Positions 1 to 5,942 of a stretch of 11,168 nucleotides of DNA are shown one piece after another. Origin of the DNA: Shewanellaceae bacterium (GTDB taxonomy: Bacteria; Pseudomonadota; Gammaproteobacteria; Enterobacterales; Shewanellaceae); NCBI GenBank assembly GCA_016779685.1, contig JADHND010000037.1, positions 1 through 11,168 on the forward strand, given 5' to 3'. Numbering within the stretch: position 1 is the stretch's first letter; every line of letters starts with the position of its first letter. The notes under the pieces were generated by a model. That model searched no databases. It was not told where the DNA came from and saw only the letters and a list, made by a program, of their open reading frames with translations. The position numbers were made by a program, and so were the translations under genes.

Positions 1-545
1 TAGCGTTCATTTTGAAATTCAGGCAACGATAAGGATGAATCAGTTAACCGATGCCAGTGTGCCCAAAAATTGGGGGACAAAGAAAAGTTATAATGTAACC
101 CTGCAATAATTTGCATCAAGGCACCATAGCGACAAGCCAAGCCTTCTCGATACAAGGTCTTCATTTGTCCGACCATAGAGCTACCGTACTGCGCAATCGG
201 CACCGATTTGGCTGAAGCCGCCACCGGCATACTCACTGGCCACAGCTGTTCTTGAGCGGGTAAGTGACGGTAGGTAAATTGGTGCAAATCGGCGAGCTGA
301 TCCAGCAAATTCTTCACATCGTGTGTCACCGGTGTAATGAGTTCTAGCAAGGATTCGCTATAATCGGTGGTGATCCAAGGGTGGGTTAAAGCTGATCCCA
401 ACGTGGTGGGATGAGGTGTGGTTGCCAAGGAGCCTGTTGGCTGGATGCGCAAAGCTTCTCGCTCGACACCACGGGCTATTTCCCCTAAGGCTTGGCGACC
501 AGCGGGGGTATCAAATTCAGTTAACAGCGATTGAAAGGCGTTCAA
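1..545 (-). CDS. gshA: Glutamate-cysteine ligase, N-terminal part (gene runs off the left edge)
   Basis: This enzyme makes gamma-glutamylcysteine from glutamate, cysteine and ATP, the first and usually rate-limiting step of glutathione synthesis in the cytoplasm. About 181 of the roughly 520 residues usual for the family are present, collinear with E. coli GshA. GVEREALR (residues 26-33) holds Glu28 and Glu30, matching E. coli Glu27 and Glu29. SLLELITP holds Glu68, matching Glu67. YREGLACRYGALMQ is at 132-145, and GLHYNFS holds His151, matching His150. The frame has no ATG near the expected start. I chose TTG at 545 because it gives an N-terminus one residue offset from E. coli and has a weak GAG 7 nt upstream. 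The frame is open back to a TAA just before 570, so a start at another rare codon is possible. It lies 97 bp downstream of the M16 peptidase gene on the same strand. Identification is very secure; the start is less so. Confidence 0.95.
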   Translation of the reverse strand, partial: MNAFQSLLTEFDTPAGRQALGEIARGVEREALRIQPTGSLATTPHPTTLGSALTHPWITTDYSESLLELITPVTHDVKNLLDQLADLHQFTYRHLPAQEQLWPVSMPVAASAKSVPIAQYGSSMVGQMKTLYREGLACRYGALMQIIAGLHYNFSLSPNFWAHWHRLTDSSLSLPEFQNER

Positions 546-583
546 AATGCAACTCGATTGTTTTTGTTCATTTTAAGTGGTCT

Positions 584-597
584 ATGATACGCATCAT
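584..597 (-). promoter_or_regulatory. Dyad and possible -10 upstream of gshA
   Basis: On the minus strand the sequence ATGAT-GCGT-ATCAT forms an inverted repeat with 5-bp arms. The hexamer TATCAT (584-589) inside it matches the sigma70 -10 at five of six positions and would give a leader of about 30 nt before the TTG start of gshA. No good -35 is visible: the expected position is a T-run. This is a candidate promoter or operator only. Confidence 0.2.
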
Positions 598-603
598 CGC
601 ATT

Positions 604-637
604 AAAAAAAAACCATCGATTTCAAATCAACGCATGG
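604..637 (-). terminator. Weak intrinsic terminator after the M16 peptidase gene
   Basis: Six bases after the M16 stop codon, the minus strand has CCAT...ATGG (outer arms 634-637 and 613-616). An inner GATT/AATC stem lies between them, and a run of nine T's (604-612) follows directly. The stem is short and interrupted, so efficiency is doubtful, but the position right after a stop codon and the long T-run fit a terminator. Confidence 0.4.
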
Positions 638-642
638 CATGT

Positions 643-3408
643 CTAGATTAAGTACAACTGATCGCGCAACTGCGGCAAACCAGCTTCGATGCTTTTCTTA
701 TTGCCAACCAACAAAGTGATGTGTTGGTCAGGGTTAAAAGCGGCCTGACACACTGATCGAAGTTTATCGGCACTTAAATCGTCCAAACACGCATCCTGCT
801 GCGCCACAAAGTCAATCGGTAAATCAAAGCGCTGTATATGTGCTAAGTACTTCATACGTTGGATAGAGGTCTCATACGCCAGTGCTTGCTGCTGCACCAA
901 AGCCAAGCGCATGCTGGTAAATTCAACATCAGTCATGCCGGTTGCTTGATAGGCAGCCAGCTGTTGCTCAATGATGGTCAAGGTTTCCTTTAAATCAGGC
1001 ACCTCAACCACGGTATTCAATTGCCAGATCCCAAACTCCAGATGACCTTTAAAACCGCATTGTACACCATAGGTATAGCCTGCTTCGTGTCGTAGTGCTT
1101 GATTCAACCGACTGTTCAAGGTACCACCTAACGGATAATTGGCTAAATGTGCCTTAAAGTAATCGCCCAACATATCATAAGGTAAAGCCAGCCGCCCCAT
1201 CATCATCATCACCTGCTGACTGTGCGGCACATCTTTGATGTAGATACGATTTGATGGCGCACTGGCCATCGACCAAACCGGTGGTTTGGGAACCGTGTCA
1301 TGGGCAGGCAAACTCGGCTGAGTCCAACTTGCGAGCCAGCCCAAGGCAGTTTTCATGTCATGCTCGGGTAAATTTGATTCCACCACCAAGCTGGCTAAGC
1401 GGGATTGATATTGTTGACGAAAAAACAACTGCACATCCATCATCGTGAGCTGCTTGATCATCTCAATGTCACCGTGCAACGGAATAGCATATCGATGTTG
1501 TGCTCCGAACAGCAATTGATTAAACGCCTGACTGCCTTGTTGGTGTAACATCGATCCTTGTTGGCGCACAAAGTTCAACAACTGCTGTTTCACTCTGTTA
1601 AATTGAGGTGCTTGCAAAACGTGGCGAGTCAACACTTGTTTTAGGATGGCCAATGTTGCTGGCAATGATTCCGTCAAGGATGAAATTTGTATGTACACAT
1701 CATGGTGATGCAAACTCACATCGATATCGCTGCCCAGCAGCGCCAATTGTTCCGGTAATTCTGGATTTTGACGATCGTGGCAAGCATCATGGAGCAACAT
1801 GGTGGTTAGCATGGCTACGCCTGCTTTCGTGTTTAATTCTAAATCGATACCGCCTTGCAACTTCAAACAAATTGATGTCATTTGACTTTTGAGTACCTGC
1901 GTTCCGATGACATCTATCCCGTTGTTTAAGCGCATTTGCCAACAAGGAAACGTCGGCGTGACCTGTGGGGGTGGGCTTTTCGGCCTCGCAAATCGAGGGT
2001 GCTTCGGATCCGACATCACCGCACGCTTAGTCGCTGTTGCCGCTGGCAATGGTGGTGTATACACCGCTTGGTTTGAACTGATGGCCAGCGAGGTTTTGTG
2101 TGCTGGTACAATACTCGTCACCACTTGGGGCTGTTGATACACATAGTCCATAAAGACCCGTAGCACATCCACAGGCGTGACCGCAGCATAAGCATCTAGC
2201 GTCGCTTGGGGTGAATAGAGAGTCCCTGCTATCGCCATCTGTTGCGCCGCTTGCAACGCCTGCTGCCGAATATTGTGTGCTTGGCCAACCGTGTTGACTT
2301 TAAACATCGCTTGGATAATTTGCAGATCAAAGGTGGTCACCCCATGCTGCGAAAAATCGGTTAAAGCTTGTCGAAGTTGGGCTTCTAAACTGGCTAAAGC
2401 CACATGGGTTTGGATATTGGCAGCCACATACAACCTAAACTCACCACTGTATGCATACGTAAAATGCTCCACTTGAACTTGGGTCGCCACTTGAGTCCCC
2501 ACCAGACGTTGCTGTAACCATGCGTGCTGATCCCCACCGAGCAAACAAGCCAACATATCCAAGGCAGGTGCATCAGGATGCTGCTCTGGCACAGTGGGAA
2601 TTTTAATAAACAAAGCGGGGGTCGATACCGCCACGGGCATGGTCACGTAAACCGATTCCGTTAAATGGACTTGAGGCAGAGCTTGCGGCAGCAACGCCGG
2701 GGTTTTAAACCAACCAAAGTAACGTTGAATCCAAGCCAAGGTCGCAGCTTCATCAAAACGCCCACCCACTACAAGCGCAGCTGAAGACAAGGTATATTGA
2801 CGCACAAAGTAATTTTTAAGGTAGTCCAGGGTTAAATGCGGTAAATCTGTCGCCCATCCCATGACCGGGCTACTATAAGGATGTTGTTGGCCATAGAGAG
2901 CGAAATTGGTTTGTTCGTGCACCGCCGCTAATGGGTGCATTAGGTGTTGCTGCTTCTCATGCTGCACCACTTGTTGCTGCCGTTCAAAAATAGATGGGGT
3001 CAATGTAGGTAATAAAGCACTGAGACGATCACTTTCCAACCACAATGAGGTTTCTAAATGCTGCCATGGCACTGTTTGATAATAACTGGTGGTGTCACGG
3101 CTGGTCATGCCATTGATCACACCGCCAGCCTGATTGATCATGTGCACATAATCTTGAACAGTCGAGGTACCACCTTGAAACAACAAATGCTCCAGTAAAT
3201 GCGCGGCACCTGAATAGCCAAGGGCATCGCAGCGAGATCCCACTGGATAGGTGATGTTAATATGCGTATGTTCTTGGCTCTGATCAGGCATTAAGATCAG
3301 GTTTAAACCATTTGCTAAACAGTGGTGCTGATAGGACGGTATCGCATGATTTTGTGGTTTTAGAAGCTGAGACAACGCCTTGGTTTTGGTTCGACTCGAT
3401 ATGTTCAT
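643..3408 (-). CDS. M16 (pitrilysin/insulinase) family zinc metallopeptidase, single-chain tandem form
   Basis: This is a 921-residue M16 peptidase with two halves on one chain, the layout that forms the clam-shell chamber where these enzymes cut peptides. The N-terminal half carries the inverted zinc motif HLLEH at 70-74: His70 and His74 bind zinc and Glu73 is catalytic. The third ligand is Glu151 in VVQHEKQQ, exactly 81 residues after His70 as in pitrilysin (His88/Glu169). The second half (about 500-921) has the M16 fold pattern but no HxxEH. It keeps the Arg-Tyr substrate-binding signature in ALRHEAGYTYGV (Arg773, Tyr780). The N-terminus has no signal peptide, so a cytoplasmic location is the simplest reading. 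The ATG at 3408 has only a poorly spaced AGG upstream, and a TAG lies 18 nt upstream in frame, so no earlier start is likely. It lies 80 bp downstream of the PAP2 gene with no terminator seen between, so co-transcription is possible. The substrate cannot be told from sequence. Confidence 0.9.
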   Translation of the reverse strand: MNISSRTKTKALSQLLKPQNHAIPSYQHHCLANGLNLILMPDQSQEHTHINITYPVGSRCDALGYSGAAHLLEHLLFQGGTSTVQDYVHMINQAGGVINGMTSRDTTSYYQTVPWQHLETSLWLESDRLSALLPTLTPSIFERQQQVVQHEKQQHLMHPLAAVHEQTNFALYGQQHPYSSPVMGWATDLPHLTLDYLKNYFVRQYTLSSAALVVGGRFDEAATLAWIQRYFGWFKTPALLPQALPQVHLTESVYVTMPVAVSTPALFIKIPTVPEQHPDAPALDMLACLLGGDQHAWLQQRLVGTQVATQVQVEHFTYAYSGEFRLYVAANIQTHVALASLEAQLRQALTDFSQHGVTTFDLQIIQAMFKVNTVGQAHNIRQQALQAAQQMAIAGTLYSPQATLDAYAAVTPVDVLRVFMDYVYQQPQVVTSIVPAHKTSLAISSNQAVYTPPLPAATATKRAVMSDPKHPRFARPKSPPPQVTPTFPCWQMRLNNGIDVIGTQVLKSQMTSICLKLQGGIDLELNTKAGVAMLTTMLLHDACHDRQNPELPEQLALLGSDIDVSLHHHDVYIQISSLTESLPATLAILKQVLTRHVLQAPQFNRVKQQLLNFVRQQGSMLHQQGSQAFNQLLFGAQHRYAIPLHGDIEMIKQLTMMDVQLFFRQQYQSRLASLVVESNLPEHDMKTALGWLASWTQPSLPAHDTVPKPPVWSMASAPSNRIYIKDVPHSQQVMMMMGRLALPYDMLGDYFKAHLANYPLGGTLNSRLNQALRHEAGYTYGVQCGFKGHLEFGIWQLNTVVEVPDLKETLTIIEQQLAAYQATGMTDVEFTSMRLALVQQQALAYETSIQRMKYLAHIQRFDLPIDFVAQQDACLDDLSADKLRSVCQAAFNPDQHITLLVGNKKSIEAGLPQLRDQLYLI

Positions 3409-3488
3409 ATGCCTGGGCTTATCCTAAGAAGTGCACGCTTTGTCGTTTAGGTAACCAACAATTGCAAGAGTTATGCCAGCGCCCAATC

Positions 3489-4769
3489 CTAAAAATAGTG
3501 GCTAATTTTTATCCCCATATAACGAAGCTCTGAATCATGCTGATACGTCTTTTCTTCAAACTTAAAGGTGTCTTTGTCTTTCTCATAACCGATGATATAA
3601 CCCACCAACCATTGCTGATTGAAACGGTATCCTAGAAAGCCTTGTGCAGAGAGGCGGGATAAATTATCAAACAGATTTATGGTGCCTTCACCAAACATCA
3701 CCACTTGGCCATAGTCAAACCCGATCCGAGCATACAGTTCATTGTAAACATTGTAATGTTCTTCATAAGCGTATTTGCTGCCATCTGCCTTGTCTAATTC
3801 TAGTTGCAATTGCTGCCAAGAAAAACCTAAGCCTAAATCCAAAATAACCGGTGAATCATTGAACAATCGATAGTACCAGTGGCCTGAGAGCAAATAGTTT
3901 TGTACCGAGGTCACCACTTTTTCATCTTTCGCATAGACTTCTTTTTGTAATGTAAATGATTCTGCCATGGTCGATTCTTGACGAATAATAAAAGGCGCAA
4001 ACTTAAAACGTACTTCTGAATTGGGCGTGACCATAATATTAAAACTGTACGAACTGTAATTCATATCACTTTGACTCAAACTGATGTCTTGTTTGGCATC
4101 AACAGCATGATAATGACTCATGCCATCATAAACAGCACCGACAACCATATTGTATTGGTAGCGGCTCACATCCCATTGGCTCTGAGCATTCCAAGAATTA
4201 TTCCAATCATAAGTCAATTGCATGCCAACCATGTCATCATTCATAGTCGGCATAAAACTCAAAGGGGATTCTTTATAAAAAGGGGTCACAAACAGCAAAT
4301 TACTGAACACCCCTAAACTCGCACCCGTCAGCGTGTCGTCTAAAAAGTGGCGGTTGGCCCAGACGCGCGATAAGCCGACAAATCCGGCCAACGTGTACAT
4401 AGGCGCAGCCCATTGGGCGCCATAACGAAAGCGTACAAAGCCTGCTCCAACAAAAGCAGCTGAGGTATGCCCTGAAGGGAATGAATTGGAAGTACTGCCA
4501 TCTGGACGCAATCGTCCCACCGCATTTTTCATACCATAAACAACCGCAGTATCGACTAAAAAGGCTTGTGTCAGTTGCCAACTTCCTTCGTAGTCTTCTT
4601 TAAATAAGGTCGCCACCAACGCGCCCCCAGGTAACAAGAACTGCATTCTATCGCCATAAGTTCTCAAAGAGTCGTCTTGATTCTGGTAAATTCTTGATTC
4701 CGAAGCCTGCGCAGAGTACATTCCCATAGCGAGCAAACAAAAACTTATGCGCAACAACGAAGACATCAT
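3489..4769 (-). CDS. Exported PAP2-superfamily phosphatase with C-terminal barrel-like region
   Basis: The 426-residue protein begins with a signal peptide (MMSSLLRISFCLLAMGMYSA, probable cleavage after AQA at 20-22). A complete PAP2 signature follows: KNAVGRLRP at 81-89 (K-x6-RP), PSGH at 98-101, and SRVWANRHFLDD at 134-145 (SR-x5-H-x3-D). His101 and His141 are the expected catalytic pair. Family members remove phosphate from lipid or small phosphoesters on the periplasmic side. Residues from about 170 to the C-terminal Phe426 alternate polar and aromatic/hydrophobic residues, like outer-membrane beta-strands, and the chain ends in SHYF, a typical outer-membrane protein end. The frame is open back to 4925. 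I chose ATG at 4769 because GGAG lies 5 nt upstream (4775-4778) and because the signal peptide then sits at the N-terminus. It lies 80 bp upstream of the M16 gene. The substrate is unknown: lipid phosphate, lipid A or undecaprenyl pyrophosphate are possible. The barrel assignment is inference. Confidence 0.85.
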   Translation of the reverse strand: MMSSLLRISFCLLAMGMYSAQASESRIYQNQDDSLRTYGDRMQFLLPGGALVATLFKEDYEGSWQLTQAFLVDTAVVYGMKNAVGRLRPDGSTSNSFPSGHTSAAFVGAGFVRFRYGAQWAAPMYTLAGFVGLSRVWANRHFLDDTLTGASLGVFSNLLFVTPFYKESPLSFMPTMNDDMVGMQLTYDWNNSWNAQSQWDVSRYQYNMVVGAVYDGMSHYHAVDAKQDISLSQSDMNYSSYSFNIMVTPNSEVRFKFAPFIIRQESTMAESFTLQKEVYAKDEKVVTSVQNYLLSGHWYYRLFNDSPVILDLGLGFSWQQLQLELDKADGSKYAYEEHYNVYNELYARIGFDYGQVVMFGEGTINLFDNLSRLSAQGFLGYRFNQQWLVGYIIGYEKDKDTFKFEEKTYQHDSELRYMGIKISHYF

Positions 4770-4818
4770 AACAACTCCATTTTCCGTACCTGATTTTATA
4801 TCGGTCGATGGTGTTATT

Positions 4819-4846
4819 ATTTTAGCTAAAAAGTGAACCAATGCAG
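4819..4846 (-). promoter_or_regulatory. Candidate promoter of the PAP2 gene
   Basis: The minus strand shows CTGCAT (4841-4846), a 16-bp spacer and TAAAAT (4819-4824), which matches the sigma70 -10 at five of six positions. It would give a leader of about 45 nt before the ATG at 4769. A perfect 12-bp palindrome, TTTTAGCTAAAA (4820-4831), overlaps the -10 and could be an operator or simply AT-rich coincidence. Confidence 0.3.
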
Positions 4847-4943
4847 CCCAACGACAGCAGGACGCTTTAATGGATTCAATAGAAGAGCAGATTTGGGCGT
4901 GAAGTGGATGCTTTGAATGAGGCATGCCAACCTGTTCTAGGGT

Positions 4944-5020
4944 TGGTGCGTCCGGGAGGATTCGAACCTCCGACCGCCTGGTTCGTAGCCAGGTACTCTA
5001 TCCAGCTGAGCTACGGACGC
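4944..5020 (-). tRNA. tRNA-Arg (anticodon ACG)
   Basis: The minus strand folds as a full cloverleaf of 77 nt with encoded CCA. The acceptor pair is GCGTCCG/CGGACGC with discriminator A. The anticodon stem is CCTGG/CCAGG around loop CTACGAA, and the T-arm is GGAGG-TTCGAAT-CCTCC. The anticodon ACG (complement at 4984-4986) is expected to be deaminated to ICG by TadA and read CGU, CGC and CGA. It lies 24 bp downstream of tRNA-Ser and is probably cut from the same precursor, as in the serV-argV arrangement of E. coli. There is one copy here, where E. coli has four. Confidence 0.98.
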
Positions 5021-5044
5021 ACATAATAACTTGTCAATCAGCGA

Positions 5045-5136
5045 TGGCGGTGAGGGAGGGATTCGAACCCTCGATAGGGGACAAACCCTATACTCCCTTA
5101 GCAGGGGAGCGCCTTCAGCCGCTCGGCCACCTCACC
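5045..5136 (-). tRNA. tRNA-Ser (anticodon GCU)
   Basis: The minus strand gives a 92-nt class II tRNA with encoded CCA. The acceptor pair is GGTGAGG/CCTCACC with discriminator G. The anticodon loop carries GCT (complement at 5100-5102), reading AGU and AGC. A long variable arm, with its own stem rich in G and C, is the serine-specific identity element. The T-arm is GAGGG-TTCGAAT-CCCTC. It is the first gene of the two-tRNA unit downstream of csrA, the same order as serV behind csrA in E. coli. Confidence 0.98.
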
Positions 5137-5151
5137 TCTCGCTTGACCGTC

Positions 5152-5179
5152 ATATTACTGTTTCATAAAAATAAGTCAA
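5152..5179 (-). promoter_or_regulatory. Promoter of the tRNA-Ser/tRNA-Arg unit
   Basis: On the minus strand TTGACT (5174-5179, five of six to the -35 consensus), a 16-bp spacer and TAATAT (5152-5157) stand 15 bp before the 5' end of tRNA-Ser, so the 5' leader would be very short. Because csrA ends in a strong terminator upstream, the tRNAs need a promoter of their own, and this is the best candidate in the gap. Confidence 0.6.
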
Positions 5180-5338
5180 ACTGTTTTTTTAAAAAACCCA
5201 ATATAATAGGTTTGTTTGTTTTATTTTTCATCAACATGGTGGATGTTTAGCCATTTTAACCGACTTGACAGTGTCATTTTCTCATCTGCTAGGTACTGTA
5301 TTTGAGAGGATCCACCACAAGACACCAGCTGCAAAAAA

Positions 5339-5366
5339 TAAAAAAGCCAGCGTTAGCTGGCTTTTC
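5339..5366 (-). terminator. Intrinsic terminator of csrA
   Basis: It begins immediately after the csrA stop codon. On the minus strand AGCCAGC-TAAC-GCTGGCT (5345-5362) extends through flanking A and T bases to a stem of about 10 bp. TTTTTTA and a second T-run follow (down to 5333). It is a textbook Rho-independent terminator. In the plus direction only TTTT follows, so bidirectional use would be weak, and no plus-strand gene is there to need it. Confidence 0.9.
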
Positions 5367-5615
5367 TTACAAGCTTTTTTGCTCTTCTGGAGCAGCTTGC
5401 TCTTCGGCAGTTAAAGAGTTGTCTGCGGACGAATCTATGGTTGGGTCGACTTTTTCAGCCTGAATCCGGTCATAAATTTCTTGACGGTGCACCGCAACAT
5501 CTTTAGGGGCGTCAATTCCAATGCGTACCTGATTGCCACGTACACCCCAAACTGTGATCTTTACATCATCACCGATGATGAGAGTTTCTCCTACTCGACG
5601 AGTTAAAATTAGCAT
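5367..5615 (-). CDS. csrA: Carbon storage regulator CsrA (RsmA family)
   Basis: CsrA is a homodimeric RNA-binding protein that recognises GGA motifs in loops, often over ribosome binding sites, and controls carbon flow, motility, biofilm and, in pathogens, virulence switching. The first 56 residues are almost the E. coli protein, from MLILTRRVGETL through GNQVRIGI to AVHRQEIYDRIQAEK. Leu4 and Arg44, the main RNA contacts, are present. The protein is 82 residues against 61 in E. coli, because of an acidic, Ser/Ala/Glu-rich, probably disordered tail (about 57-82). I chose ATG at 5615 because AGAGGAG (5623-5629) is 7 nt away. The in-frame TTG two codons upstream touches that ribosome site and cannot use it. 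A strong -10 lies about 70 bp upstream. GGA triplets at the ribosome site and next to the start codon suggest CsrA could repress itself. Confidence 0.98.
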   Translation of the reverse strand: MLILTRRVGETLIIGDDVKITVWGVRGNQVRIGIDAPKDVAVHRQEIYDRIQAEKVDPTIDSSADNSLTAEEQAAPEEQKSL

Positions 5616-5684
5616 TCCCAAGCTCCTCTATTGCTAATTATTACAGCTTACTGACCCGAAATGGGTAAATAATCAAAAAAGCGT

Positions 5685-5713
5685 ATTATACGTCTTGCTA
5701 CTTTAAATTGCAC
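5685..5713 (-). promoter_or_regulatory. Promoter of csrA
   Basis: The minus strand carries a perfect TATAAT (5685-5690) 17 bp after GTGCAA (5708-5713), a poor -35. The -10 sits in a small dyad, CGTAT-A-ATACG (5682-5692). A start near 5678 would give a leader of about 63 nt with a small ACCC/GGGT hairpin (5654-5666) ahead of the ribosome site. The perfect -10 with a weak -35 suggests either a moderate promoter or help from an activator. Confidence 0.5.
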
Positions 5714-5760
5714 CGATTTTATGTAATAAAATTAAATATTTAACTTTTATAACTTGATTC

Positions 5761-5780
5761 TGGCTAATTTTGGCTAATTT
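5761..5780. repeat. Tandem direct repeat, 10 bp x 2
   Basis: TGGCTAATTT occurs twice head to tail, about 50 bp upstream of the csrA -35. Two copies one helical turn apart could bind a regulator on one face of the DNA. A chance duplication in AT-rich sequence is equally possible. Confidence 0.6.
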
Positions 5781-5942
5781 TCACCTAAAAACCGCCTATT
5801 CTCGTAAAAATTTAAACATTTTGGTAATTTTATTTCAAAATCTCAGGTCGATAGCACGACTCATTTCCATATCTAGCATAATTCAAGAAGCAAGCCAAAC
5901 GTGCCTATCTAGGCTATATTGAAATTAAACCATTGAAAAAAT

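Larger units (their letters stand above)
5616..5942. other. AT-rich intergenic region between alaS and csrA
   Basis: These 327 bp hold no coding sequence that I can support on either strand. They contain the csrA leader and ribosome binding site, the csrA promoter, and a direct repeat of TGGCTAATTT at 5761-5780. A long A+T-rich tract (about 5695-5850) has several weak -10-like hexamers, so further distal csrA promoters are plausible. No clear intrinsic terminator for alaS is visible in it. Confidence 0.7.

Noticed and set aside
416..646. Plus-strand open frame of 76 codons over the gshA 5' end
   Set aside because: It is antisense to conserved gshA codons and has no ribosome site.
4770..4925. 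N-terminal extension of the PAP2 frame by 52 codons
   Set aside because: It would bury the signal peptide inside the protein and overlaps the likely promoter. GGAG supports the ATG at 4769.
4924..5250. Plus-strand open frame of 108 codons across the tRNAs
   Set aside because: It is the antisense reading of the two tRNA genes, a well-known false protein, with no ribosome site.
5616..5621. TTG start two codons upstream for CsrA
   Set aside because: It would leave one base between the Shine-Dalgarno and the codon. The ATG at 5615 has ideal spacing and the family N-terminus.
5903..5914. GCCT/AGGC hairpin as alaS terminator
   Set aside because: It is a four-base-pair stem with no T-run after it on the minus strand.
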